Assembly (NCBI GenBank): GCA_021014945.1
Contig: MU266452.1
Coordinates: 1-64,000, forward strand
DNA: 64,000 nt
DNA from: Leucogyrophana mollusca
Taxonomy: Eukaryota; Basidiomycota; Agaricomycetes; Boletales
Direction of reading: 5' to 3'
The notes under the pieces were generated by a model. That model made no database searches and was not told where the DNA came from. It saw only the letters and a program-made list of their open reading frames with translations. Shown one piece after another: positions 11,260 to 22,593 of the stretch. The first letter of the stretch is position 1. Every line of letters starts with the position of its first letter. The translations under genes were made by a program, and so were the position numbers.

Positions 11260-11549
11260 ATGGACGCGAGACCCCGAGACGTCAACTTCATTCTGCTCGC
11301 TGTCGCCGTGTCGGGAATATACTTGCTCGCTGGAATACACCGTTCCATCAACGTCAATATTTACTACAACAGCCTGAATGTCAGCCACAGCGACGATTCT
11401 GTGGTACAAACTGTGTAAGTAAAACTCGGACAAGGGCTATTGGCAAACATTGTGACTTACTAGTCTCCCCCACCATTCCTTGGCCTAGTAGGGTGGGCGA
11501 GAATGAAGACTGCGATGCTGGGGAAGCAGGACGCCAGCCAAGCACCTAG
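11260..11549 (+). CDS. small single-pass membrane protein, copy 3
   Basis: Exons 11260-11414 and 11492-11549 give 70 aa; the retained-intron form is 52 aa. It has MDARPRDVNF, a hydrophobic helix (ILLAVAVSGIYLLAG), the unchanged HRSINVNIYYNSLN core, DDSVVQTV, and the acidic tail VGENEDCDAGEAG. The donor is GTAAGT and the acceptor CTAGTAG. It sits in the only full-length repeat unit, whose downstream part contains a further intron-like element (donor GTTAGT, then GCTAACGT and TCCTTTAG) that would lie in the 3' UTR. Confidence 0.65.
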
Positions 11550-12805
11550 ATCAACACAGGCTCAAGTTAGTGCCGGTATGCCGATAACTCCTTTCTTTGA
11601 GCTAACGTCCTTCTCTGGTCCTTTAGGAAGTGTCCCCCGTGAACAGCTTCGCCGGCGGGTTCAGTGGGCATTAGCCCGAGATTATTTCTTGTTATAGATC
11701 ATGTAATTGCTGTTCATTATGATGTTGTACTTGTGTAGACACTGCCATGACGTCCGTCATCTCATTCCCCATCTCAGGCTTGAAAGAGTAACTGCTATGG
11801 TGGTGTGTATCTACACGAGGTTCGAGTGTAACAAGTGCCACCACCAGAACTCGAGAGGCGTCATGTTCACGCAAACACGTCCCAATGAAGCATAGCATGG
11901 CCGGGACCAATTCTCGCGAGTCCACTCGACACGAACCTCCAACTTGCAAACCGGACACTGATCACGTGATATACTAGGGGCTTCCCCGCATGCCACAGCT
12001 AGGGCACCATAATGAAAACTACGTACAATAATGGATCAGCGTCCTACGGAGGGCTTGTAGCACGGGTATTTAGGTGGGCTAATGAGTGACTTACCTTCAG
12101 TCGTGAATAGCAGACTGAGGGTGTAACTGTGTATGAAGGCAAAATGAGCGCTCCGGAGGGGTCGGATTACCATATCCGGAAGAGTAAGTTCGAAATGTGA
12201 AGAAGATACCACCGTACATTTTCCATCACACCACACCCACAGTTCTCTTCAGTGCTAGGTTGTTCGAGTTCACATATAAAAAGGTATCTGCGCTCAATGC
12301 CTATAAATGCGGATAGTCCTGGAGATTCAGCATGGGAGCAGGCACTGCTCTGTGTGTGAGTTGAAGCAGGGATTTGGCGCCTGAGCCAGTGGTAATATCG
12401 GTGGAAGGTACCGCTCGCCTTCCCGTCGCGCCCGGATCCTGCCAGCGTTGGCCCGGTGTATGTTGATTCAGTCACATATTTTTATGTGGCTGTTAGGATT
12501 TATTTCTGTCCTTCTGGCGGGTTGTTTGAGTTTGTTTCCATCTATCTGTCGCCCACCGTTCCCAGGAAATGGGTGTCATTTTTTTGACTGCCTGAGAGTC
12601 CAAAGCGCCATGGTATATCAAGGACTTAATTCGAGAAAAATCCATACCCCCCTTCCCTACCCATATCACTCGGGACTGATACTCGAAGCTCCAATCGAGG
12701 AAGCCACGGTCATTTCACTCACACACATCTGAATCGTCGACCGTCGACCGCCTGCATATAATTCGAACTTTGTAGCCCACTTCGATCAGCACCCTCAGCC
12801 CCGAC

Positions 12806-13075
12806 TCGATTTCACCTCCATTTGCTTACTGTCGCCGTCTCTGGAAGGTACTTTCTCACAGGAATATCGTGACGCCATTCGATCAATTCAATCTCTACCA
12901 CAACAGCCAAAGGGACGAATCGATTGTACAGTTCTTTGTAAGTAAAATCGTTGTGACATGGGTCATCGGTAAATCGTGGCCTACGGGTCCCCGCAAAATT
13001 CCTTTGGCCTAGCCTGAGCAGGGTGGGCGATAATCAAGATTGCGATATTGGGAACCTGGATGCCAATCAAGCACC
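12806..13075 (+). pseudogene. broken copy 4 of the small membrane-protein gene
   Basis: Homology to copies 1-3 runs through the helix region, the GTACAG...TTTGTAAGTAAAA donor and the acceptor and tail region (CTAGCC...AGGGTGGGCGATAA). The start codon position reads TCGATTTC instead of TCGATGG. The helix part is shifted, and an in-frame TGA follows GGAATATCG. The gene is therefore dead, while the flanking repeat modules remain recognisable. Confidence 0.6.
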
Positions 13076-13110
13076 TAGGTCGACACAGAACGAGAGCCTG
13101 AAAGCGAGGC

Positions 13111-14538
13111 CCCAAGTTAGTTTCAGTATATCCAGGACTGACCGCGGGTCGATGACGCGTCGCGCTTCCACATCCTGTGCCACTACTGAATAAAATATCA
13201 AGGCCAGGCCATTATCGTCTCATTTTCGCTGACCGTAAATAAGGCAGAGAGCAGGGAGTAAGGGAGTATTCGAGAGCGCGTAAGCGCAATACCGTGGATT
13301 CGATCTTTCTGGTGCTGCGAATTGGATAGAGTCAAATGCCATGTAGTCCCCCACGTGTAGGCAGACCAGGCATTTTGTTCGCCGCTGTCACCCGATTCTG
13401 CGTCAGGCAACGAGTCGATCCCGATAGGAATGTATGTAGGTCGATTGTAGCCCCACACGGTCCATGTTCAATATTTTGGGAGTATGTGGAAGGGGGGGAG
13501 GGCTTGGGGAGGGCATCTGGAGCTTGTAACGAAAGAGTTAGCGCTGGACAAGCGCCGGCGGGAAAAAATAACCCAGACAACACTTCCTTTTTCTCTTCCA
13601 GAAAAAATTACTTAGCTTATTGTCCTTTGGGGCGTAGCCCTATGTTAGACGATACGTACATACTGTGGGACACAGACTTTCCACTTCAATCTTGTCATCG
13701 AATATGTGGTCACATTTCAAGAGACCGGACACGATCGACTCATAGAGCCCCATCAGACGTCGAAGGTGTTTGAGCTCTCCGCTGCAAATGAGGGGTGCAG
13801 GCAGACTCGGCAACGAGCACGAGGCTCAGCGGGAGGTTGAACATCCCAAATCCGTCCGGTACACTTACGTGTCGACTTGTAGTACGCAGCACCCAATAAT
13901 GTTGTGATAAGCGAACCTCTGGGGAACACATCCGAAATCGACATAACCAACGTGCTTCGATATCGGCGTTCTGACCTACATAAAAGGGGATGTGAATGTT
14001 GAATCGAAAATATAATTGGCCATTGATCCAACAAATTTCTCGAATGATCTCGGGAGGCACTGCCTCACCTGTGAGATACCAATGCCCATTGCGCATGCGA
14101 TGGGCCGAATGGAGCACCGGTGGCCGATCAACTAAACTGCCGATCAAAGGTGGGCGCCTACTTCGGGACGGGCGGGCTTTCTCGTGGTAGGAGGGTAGGG
14201 TCAGACCAGGGCATCCGAAACCCCTTCGAATTCCCCCATAAAGCGGTACTCGAGGTGGTCCGTATCCGGAAGGGGAGGACAAAGGATTCGGTGCAAAGTG
14301 ATGGAATGCTCGCGGCGGCTCAATGGCATCAGCACCATTGGCTAGGTAATTTGAATAGGCAGCTCTGACCAGCCGCATCCGTCGCTGCATGAGGTGCTGG
14401 GATGGTCATACGGCGTCTGGACCTGGTATTTAATCAGAAAGGAGTCGGCGACACAGACGAAACCAAAAGACTCCCCAAGGCACTTCTCTACAGTTAATTC
14501 AACACTCCCTCTTCTTCCCTTCGTCCATATTAACCATC
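13111..14538. other. gene-poor stretch between the repeat array and the diverged paralogue
   Basis: There is no recognisable gene. A 216-codon reverse frame (13740-14390) is open but shows no known motif and no splice support. Just upstream of the paralogue there is an A/T-rich GGTATTTAATC at about 14425 and a CT-rich leader (14500-14530), which look like its promoter and 5' UTR. Confidence 0.45.
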
Positions 14539-14840
14539 ATGGAGACAATCCAACAGGGGGCGAGAGAAGTCACGTTGCTCCTGCTCGCAGCTGTTGGTTG
14601 CGTCGTGTTGTGCTTGGCGCATTGCCTCACCAAAGATCGTCGCTCGATCATCGTCAACGTCCACAACAACAGTCGCCAGACTCGAGACGAGTCTGTGGCT
14701 CAAACGATGTAAGCAGCATCCGTCCATGAAAGCGGTCGTTGGCACCAGATCTTACCTTTCTAACTGGTCCTCCCTCTAGACTCGTCGATGATGAAAGTGA
14801 AGTGCGTAAAGATAGCAGTGGAGTCAGCACAGACAAATAA
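14539..14840 (+). CDS. diverged paralogue of the small membrane-protein family
   Basis: Exons 14539-14708 and 14780-14840 give 76 aa. Retaining the intron gives 57 aa, because the donor GTAAGC again creates the TAA stop after ATG. The protein has a short polar N-terminus, one hydrophobic helix (residues about 11-28, LLLLAAVGCVVLCLAH), then RRSIIVNVHNNS aligning with the RSINVNIYYNS core. DESVAQT aligns with DDSVVQS at the same distance from the splice site, and the acidic tail (LVDDESEVRKD) aligns with VGENED. Nucleotide identity to the array copies is low, so shared exon structure and motif spacing indicate an older duplication and a real gene family. Confidence 0.65.
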
Positions 14841-15234
14841 CCTGCTAGTGGGCCCCTGGGTCAGTATCAACAAAGTCATGGTTAACCCCCTTATGGCTAA
14901 CATCTCTTTCCAACCATCTACTGGACAGTGCCTCGGCTGTATTGCGGACGCGTAGGGTGTGCGCCATGACAAGGACTGCTATCCGGGGGCGGAGTTGTCA
15001 ACGACAGGGGTCTAGAGCGTGCATGTTCCTAAGAAGATTGTTTCGATGAAAATAGAAAAGGTATTCTGTCCTTGCAGAAGGTACAGCCCCGGTGCGTGTG
15101 GCTTGCAAGGTGACGGTGGTCCACGCGATGATCAGTATATGTGGAAACACTGAGTTGAAAGAAGATGTCTCGAAGAAAAATGCATTATCTCCAGCCAGAT
15201 AGATACAGCACCGATGGACACGCAAAGGGTACGC
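14841..15234. other. 3' flank of paralogue and 3' flank of VPS16
   Basis: These are converging 3' ends. The paralogue's 3' region holds a possible extra intron (donor GGTCAGT near 14869, branch GGCTAAC, acceptor GGACAG near 14928) matching the position of a similar element after copies 1 and 3. No further gene was found. Confidence 0.4.
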
Positions 15235-18200
15235 TTACTTCATGGACGCAGCGAGCTGCTCCAGCTCCCGCGCAATCAACGAGTTTGGGCACCTCTTCCT
15301 TAGCTGCCTGTGTCCCCAAATGAAATCTATTAGCATTCGCCTCCCAGCATACGCCAAACGAAATACTCACTCCAACCGTGCCTTATCCCCGCGTTCCTTA
15401 CACTCCCTACCTGCACTTCGCCACTCCCCGCAATCAACATACAGATCCACCCGCTTCGGCGCGTCGCATCGTATGACGTATGTCGCCGCCTCCTTCGCAT
15501 GCCCTTTCTCGAGCAAGTGACGAACGAACGCCTCGTAGCCGATAGGACTCCGCTTCGAGCGCGCAAAAGCATCGAGGGCCTCGAAGTCGCGCATTGCAGT
15601 TAGGGCATGCAACTTTAGATGCCAGAATCTGATATGGACATATTGAATGAGGTCGCAATATGATGAGACCGAGCTCGGGATACACACCGTTTATCGGGTA
15701 CCTTGAACTCAGCCTTGACTCGATCCGCCTTCTTTGCCATGCCATTAAGTATGCACGTGCGGATTGTTTCGGACACGCTCAGTCCGAAGAAGTTGACCTT
15801 TCCGTCCGAGTCTTTCTCAAGCTGTTGCTGAGTACTCAGAAGGCGCGTAGACTCGTCCATCATCTGTCGTCATGCATAAAACACTCGGAAGGCAGTTTAG
15901 AGAAGGGCTAACCTTGGCCTCAAATGCCCGATCCTTGTCTTCGGAGAAAAATTTGTGTGCAGCCTTGACGGAGGTGACGACAGCAGTGGGGTCCTGATTG
16001 GCGATTGGTAAGACCACCTGGCAAGTATTCACCTGTCCCCGTCAAAACGTACCACCATCCTTGAAGCTTCCTCTAACGACAATACCGCACTTTCGACGCG
16101 CCGGTCATCCGAATAATAAAAGTCTCTCAGCATCTCCCTGTTCTGTTCGCGAGCATAGACCTGGAGGAGCCGGCTCGCAGAGGCAAGACGTGCGCCGCCG
16201 TCTTCGATCAGACGGAAAAAGGAGCCCAAGGGAAGGCGTTTGTGCAGGTGGAGGAGTACGTGGTAAACTAGGGATGTCAATTAGGAAAAACCCGGGAGAT
16301 GGTGCGAAGCTCGACCCACCAAGGTCGGTATCACCACTGTCAACAGCTTTGATGAGAGCGAGTTTGTCCTCCTTCATTGTCAGTAATAAGGGGACCTGAT
16401 CTGACGCCCTCGTTTCATGATCCAAAAGCTGACATGCGGCTGATCAGCTTCATCCATCGTGGGTCGCCCTTGCGAACTTACCTTAGTCGCCAATCCCGCT
16501 CTTCCAACCTCCCATGCTCGTTTTGCAATGTCGGCATAGCTCACATCTCCCCCACCGAGTGTCTGAAACTTGTCCACGATGAGCCTGCACACCTCGTCAT
16601 CCCCTTCCTCAGTCGAGGATTTTGAGCGCGCAAGCTTGGCGCTGGCCCAGTGTTTCAGCACGACATCGGGCTTAAGTGAAAGGAAGGACGAGATACGCAG
16701 CGCGAGAAGATGAAGGTTGCGGGAGGTCAGACGAGTCACGAGTTGCGAAGGTGAAGCATAGATGTACCTGATGCAAAGTAAGGTCAATATTAAGAAAGCA
16801 GATTAGAGGGGAAAACAAACTGGGAGTAAGTGAGGGGAATCCCGATCTCAAAGAACCGCACAGCATTTAGAACTTTCAATGTTTGGCCCATAGCTACAAA
16901 GTCCGTAGGATTGTAAAGGTCCAGAAAGCCCCAGCCAAATTTTGCCGCCTAGAAAATGGTGTCAACAGCGGCCGGCTCGGAAAGTCGAACAAAGATTGCT
17001 TACACTGAGAAGCCTTCGCTGCCAGTATGGCTCCCATTCACGCCCCGCAGCATCTATACATTCATCGACAGCAGCGGCGAGGTCAGGACGTATGCTCCTG
17101 ATGCTCTCATCTGCTTTGGGTGAACGGCGAGAGAAGCTCTCCCAAGCGTCAAAGAGGATGGCAGAGGGGGAGGACGAGCCGGGTCGAAAGACGGAGACGG
17201 AGGACGCTGGTTGGATTTAAGGAGGGCTGAGACTGGAGTGCACTGGGGTGTATGGGGTAAACGTACCAGGCACCTTTTGAATCAGGTCGCAGACATCCTG
17301 GCTAACTATCCGGACGCCATCGATGTCTGTGACGGCAAATGTAGTTCCGACATAGATATATCTGTGGTGACTCCGTCAGAATCATGACAGCCAAGAAGCT
17401 CAGAGAGGCATACCGAAGTGTGTCCCCCGATGGTCCTACTAGCAGTGCAAGGTTGTTCCACGTTACAAGGATAGCATCGTTTCCGCACCATTCGGCCTGG
17501 TTCACCTGACCATCAGCACCAACAGTCCTTGTGTCGAACTCAGCAAGACTGCGCTGAAAATCAGTTGACACCACCCAGAGCAGCCCAGAGAAGGTCAGCA
17601 GGGCAAGGAGCTTGCCGTTTGGAGATGGCGATACATGTGTAAAAGGGCCGCGTGACAGACGTTGATCCACACTTTCGAGGTTGTCGACAGCAAGGATGGT
17701 GGTGTCAACCGAGAGGAGAACTTCAACGTGCCTAGAGATGTTCTGATCGGGCGGTATAACGGCCCATGCATGTGGGGGCTCGGAAAGTCCTGGCAAGTAA
17801 TTTGCTAGGTGTTCACTCCCTTTCACAGATGTACTCACCTGGAGCTGCGAGCGCAAGCGGCCTTCCGCCTTCCCACCCCTTCACCTCCAGCAATGTCAGC
17901 GAACCCGTCAGTGCCACAAGGCCGTTCTCGTGTATCCGTGCATCAACAATCCCCATCTCCGCCGCCTCGCTGCCAAGGGAGAACTGCTGATAGTCTCCTT
18001 GTAGGTCATACAACCGATACACGCCCTCCTCGTTCAACACAACGAGGCGTTCATCGAATGACCACCCAAACCGTACGATTCGGCCTTGATCCCACTGTTG
18101 AGAAACGCGTCAGTTGTATTTGAAAAGAACTTGCATGCGGGAAGTATCCACACTAAACAAGAGCAAGCCATCTCCTGCTGGCGAATATATTTGAATTTGG

Positions 18201-18471
18201 GCTTTGGAAAAGGCTGGTGTTGCGCGGCCGACCGCAATAAGTTTCGTGTTATCCCTCATGAGAGCTAAATGGCCGTCCAGTGAATAGCAAGACAGAACAG
18301 TAAAGACTTTGGCGGACCTATGGGACCACCGCTCCGACAACCAGCTATAATGTAGTCTCCCAAGTCAGGCAGCTTGCCTGGTATAGAGTAGAGTTGCTGG
18401 CGTCGATAGAATACATTCCCGTCGGGCATAGCATCCCATGTTGTTGTCGGGTGCTCCATTGCAGTATCCAT
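15235..18471 (-). CDS. VPS16: vacuolar protein sorting-associated protein 16 (HOPS/CORVET core subunit)
   Basis: Fourteen exons (reverse strand: 18318-18471, 18152-18264, 17839-18094, 17414-17789, 17267-17361, 17004-17206, 16821-16948, 16482-16767, 16320-16428, 16056-16267, 15913-15993, 15688-15863, 15371-15628, 15235-15307) give 839 aa, the usual VPS16 length. The N-terminus has the conserved HPTTTWDA...[10 protein letters not shown] and a beta-propeller-type region ([37 protein letters not shown]). The C-terminal half is alpha-solenoid, with [25 protein letters not shown] and a typical end ([26 protein letters not shown]). The protein is the core of the HOPS and CORVET tethering complexes, binding VPS33 at the endosome or vacuole. 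All intron phases close. Confidence 0.95.
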
Positions 18472-18994
18472 CTCGGGCTTGGCTGGAGACGTCTCGAAAG
18501 GTTCAGATGCTGCGACTTAGCGAACGACCTTTGGGTAGGAAGATAGTGCTTGTCGCGCTACAATCAGTAATGTATTGGCAGTGGAACAAAGCCAATAAGA
18601 TTCAAGGAAATAAGTGTGTAGAGAGCAGGTGTTGCTCGCGACAAGACCCAGCGCCGCCGAGACGCGAATTCAAGAGCTCCTTCGGTGGCGGTGAATGACA
18701 GTGAAAGTGTGTGACTCGGACTCAACCGAGCAAAATGCCTTTGCCTCTACACCAAAGTAGAATACTACACAATCGATGATTTGTGTCGGATATATGTACT
18801 GACTAGATGAATGGTACAGATGTATACATGCCCTAGATGCAAGTTGTGACAGCAATGCAATAAGATGAGGAATAACTGAGTAACGAGTGTGAGGAACGAA
18901 ATGCCGAGTGAACCCAAGTCCGGGAATGACTGTTAATAGTAAGAAGTTCCGATGGATGGAGTCCCAATGATAATGATAGATGATGACGAGGGGG
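18472..18994. promoter_or_regulatory. VPS16 promoter and 3' flank of the arrestin-like gene
   Basis: This is a 523-bp spacer between two reverse-strand genes. It must contain the VPS16 promoter. No TATA box in VPS16 orientation or other defined element was recognised. Confidence 0.45.
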
Positions 18995-20699
18995 TTAGAA
19001 CAACCTTATTGGAATGCGTGCCCTCACGTCATCTTGTCCGAATAGGACAGAAACATCTAGATAATACTGAGACACTTTAAGCTCGTAGTACATTGGGATA
19101 CGAGACCGGATGAAGCTCACCTTGACGCTCACACCGGGCCAGTCGACGCCGGGAAGCATGTCTTTTGATAATTGGATCTTGCCTTTGTAAAGACCGTCGG
19201 GCAAGTTTGGTTGTGGTTCAGGGGTCGAGGAGGAGGTACCGTTCCTGCGACTCCGGGGTCGTTTCGGAAAGCCGATACAGATTTGAGTCTGGATAATCCG
19301 TGACTCTGAGAATGACTCGGTCGGTAATTGTGGGAGGGGTTTGTATTTAACAGCGGCGGCGAAGGGTTCATCTGGCGTGCGAGGTGCTCGAACCTTAGAT
19401 TGAGGGAAACTCTTGGCGGCGCGTTTCAGCAGTTTACTGCGCGAGCCGCTTGGAGTGATTGGGGACGCGGTGTCTTCGTCACTAGGAGGTGGGGTTTCGG
19501 GAGGAGTAGGAGGGAGCGTGGACCGTTGGGGGTTGATGGTGATTTTGCGAACGAGTGAAACTGCAATGGTAGCATCGGCAGCGATCTCTCGTGCGAGAGT
19601 GGATGACCGAGGTGTGGTGGTAAATACAACATAGTAAGGAATGGAACTACATCGCGAGAATGTGTGGGGCATTGGCAGTGTCACCTAAGCCGTTGGTGTG
19701 AATATAACGAAACTCGCCAAGGCGAGATAGTCTACTCACATGACATTGAAAGGGGATAGGACGTTCCCATTTTAAGGGCATTTCAAGCCACGATTCAGGC
19801 TCAATCGAGGAGCCGTCTAATGACTGAAAGTCAACGTCGGGTTGGAATAAAATTGGCGCCTCTAATCTATTGACACTGTCAGTCTCACGTCAGGCTCGCA
19901 TAGCTAGAAACTTACATTGCACTACTTTCCGATGGGTCCATAGACTCCCAGACGGCTGTCACTCGGTATGTAACGTCAGCTTTCTCCATAAAAGATCTTC
20001 TGGTTTGATCACTGTCCACGATGGTTGTGGAGGAAAAGGTCGGTGGCATTTCTTCTCCTGGCCGGTTTCCACGAGGAATTTCAAAACTGAACTCGCAAGA
20101 CCTGGAAGCCGCAGCGTTCAGATTCGTAGCACTGGGCCGTTTCCGGACGCCGAATGCTTCACGTAGCGCTGATCGTGGTTCTGAGGAAGGTGATATCGGA
20201 ATGATCGCTGAAGAAGATAAGAAGACGTGTCTGTGCTTCGCCATTTTCGGAGGGCGGGGAAATTCGTCATCCACCTCTGCTCTAGATGAAGAATATTCAA
20301 AGGCACCCTCGATCTGTGAGTCGTGTTTAGGAAGCCCTGTAAAGAAGAAATATAATCGACTGACTGATATCGACAGGCGACCATTTGGTCCACAGCTAGG
20401 GTCTAACATGACCTTGCCTTCCACTCGATTATGGTCTCCGAACACTGGTCGAGAGACGATGCTCTCAGTGCCCAGCTGTCTAACCATCCTGACCAACGGG
20501 CTGTATATGTGCATCTCCAGCAATAAAGAGCTATCAACAACTTATCAGCCATATTATCCCTATGTAGCATTCAGTTGACTCACCGAAACGAAGAAACATG
20601 AGAGTGCGGGGGCTCATCGAGCCCCGCGGCCTGCACGAAACTTGAAGGCGGGAGCGCAGCTGTGGAATCAAGGCGAAGACGAGGCTTGAGGAGGGCCAT
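18995..20699 (-). CDS. arrestin-like (alpha-arrestin) domain protein
   Basis: Five exons (20584-20699, 20365-20530, 19916-20313, 19740-19866, 18995-19684 on the reverse strand) give 498 aa. The early part (EMHIYSPLVRMVRQLG, EGKVMLDPSC, GRLSISIEG after removing a 51-nt intron) matches the arrestin N-terminal beta-sandwich, in which strands are followed by a G-x-V-x-L-D segment. The second half (LEMPLKWERPIPFQC, SIPYYVVFTT) matches the arrestin C domain, with an inserted Pro/Ser-rich loop. Fungal alpha-arrestins adapt ubiquitin ligases to plasma-membrane transporters, but I see no clear PPxY motif. The first exon is short; the ATG at 20699 is chosen because frame and splice phase continue from it. 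Confidence 0.75.
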
Positions 20700-22593
20700 C
20701 CCGAGCCAAGCAACGATGCGTATGTGAAGAGGGAGGATGGGAACAACCGCGCACGGTTTGAGGGTTGTGAAGATATGCGTTCCTCATATACACCCCTCTG
20801 CCGTACAACAAATTACCCTTTTGACAGAGAAGCGACAGCTAGGAACATGTACCGTGGGGAGCCTAGGCGGCGTAGATATGACAGAACAGGAGCCAGTTTC
20901 GCGGAGGCTGATTTGCAGCTTCTTTGTCGCCGTTCATGTGAAGGCACCGGACTTCCCAGGACTTCCCGCGCATGAATCGTGTCAGCGAATCATCCGATGG
21001 GTAGACACTTTATCATTCCAATAGGACTTTACGATGATATACCAGAGCAAAGTCCATAGACATAGCGTGCTGGCACGGGGCCTGTCCGAGTCGATGCCCG
21101 AATCGCGACAGCGACAGCAACCCCAACGTCAGTGTCGCGTCAGTCACGTTCTCGGAAGTAGTACACCGGCACTTCCCAAACACTCGCGGCACAAGGAACT
21201 TATAGATGTCGTTGACAACAGGAATAGGCGTCGCTTGGAGCGGACAGTTTCCATCGATGCTGACAGTGAGAGAAAGATTCCTCTTTATCATATGATGCTG
21301 CAGAAAAAACGGAAAACCCACGGAAGTGTCGCGATGAAAATTTTCTTATCTTCTTCCTGCAAGACGCTGTCTCAGAGTAAAGGCTGCATCCACCAGCTGT
21401 GGAACTTCCCGTGACAGTTTTTGTGCTGCACAGCAGTCGTGCAACTATCCAGGTTAAACAAACGCACCCTGTGAGCGACGATCGCATAGTGCAGTAAGAG
21501 GTGCCTATTTGTTTTCACTTCGTAGGTCCTATCCGTGACCCTCACTCGGCCTATCAGATAATGCTGTAACGACACGCAAATGGCCGAGCCGGATTCAATC
21601 CCTCGACGTCACTACTCACCGACCAGGTCCACCTTACATGCCCGCACAAAGGGATTTCCCAAAGGAACCGAAAATACTGGGGTCCCCTACGAAATGACCG
21701 AGGCAACGAAACTCGTCGAAAAGTGTTTCAGTTTCAGTTGAGACCGGGAAGCTCCTCTGACACGAGAATGACCCACGATTCAGAAGTCGCTGGGCCCGTA
21801 AGCAGTAAAGTTTTCAGGACGATATTACTGGCTCATCGAACCTCGAGAACTAAAGAATTCGCAAATAAATTTGGACCACAAAAGTCAGAAAAAGCTGCAC
21901 TGCGAGTGAAAACTTTGGGTAAACTCACGGTCGCAATTAGGCTCGCATGGGGCTTCGGTAACAAAATGCGGATCGTCTTGAAGCAAATATATGCTGCTGA
22001 AGAAAGCCCGATCAAAAGCAATGCAACTGCGCATCAGTCCGTCGGAAGAATGCAGACCGGATGCGCAAGTCCGAGTCGTGTGGCGGACCGCTGCACTCAA
22101 CTCAATAGAAACTATTTCCACCAGTTTAATTTGGGACTGAGTTCTGCTTCCACAGGCTCACATTCCACGAATGAGAGCCAAGCATTCACTCATCATCGGG
22201 CGGTTGGATGACTTGGGTCGTGCTGCTTCCCAGTGTTACGGACACTTGAGATAGTCTTGAGAAATATTGTTCAAGGTCGGTCCACTGGTCACGACAACTT
22301 GAAGATGCTGGGTACGGGTGCTCTGGCAGGCAAACATAAGCAGGGACTTATCTTCCTCCCAAGGCCATATGTTTGATGGGTAGACCCATGCCAGTGGCTC
22401 AACACGAAATAAACGAGGTGAGATCTGCGATTCGGCGTTGTGGTGGAAGGAAAAGATCAGAATTTGGTGTCTTTCGTTCACACGGCGGCTTCCAGAGTCT
22501 CTCAGGCCTCAGGCCTCTAAGCTGCAAGTAAGCTCCAACAAACACGAGAAAACCGAGTCGAAACCGATCGCGCTTAGATCTCTGATAAACACT
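20700..22593. other. 1.9-kb stretch without a supported gene
   Basis: Both strands were read. A 162-codon forward frame (21723-22211) and several shorter frames exist but have no recognisable motif, membrane segment or consistent splice structure. The left part must contain the arrestin-like gene promoter and the right part the promoter of the reductase gene. Confidence 0.5.

Larger units (their letters stand above)
8400..13110 (+). repeat. array of four imperfect direct repeat units carrying the small membrane-protein genes
   Basis: Direct reading shows four related units in the same orientation: unit 1 about 8400-9755, unit 2 about 9756-10685 (3' half missing), unit 3 about 10686-12381 (full, about 1.7 kb), unit 4 about 12382-13110 (decayed). 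Shared segments, in order, are a TGGTAATAT/TCCTGCCAGCG block, a CTTGTTAGAA-TTTATAT block, an AAAGCGCCATGGTA...GAGGAAGCC block, the small gene, and a GCCGGCGGG...CATTAGCCCGA block. Then come CAAGTGCCACCACCA...CTCGAGA, CTAGGGGCTTCCCCGCATGCC, ACTTACCTTCAGTCGTGA and GCTCAATGC-TATAAATGCGGATAG. No terminal inverted repeats, LTRs or transposase were seen, so unequal recombination rather than a transposon is the simplest origin. Confidence 0.85.

Noticed and set aside
8400..13110. Array as a transposable element or CRISPR-like array
   Set aside because: Units are 0.7-1.7 kb, lack terminal repeats and transposase, and differ by truncation; no short regular repeat-spacer pattern exists.
13740..14390. 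216-codon reverse frame
   Set aside because: It is open by length only; no motif, no splice support, no good promoter, and it overlaps the paralogue's upstream region.
21723..22211. 162-codon forward frame
   Set aside because: No domain, low-complexity composition and no codon or splice evidence.
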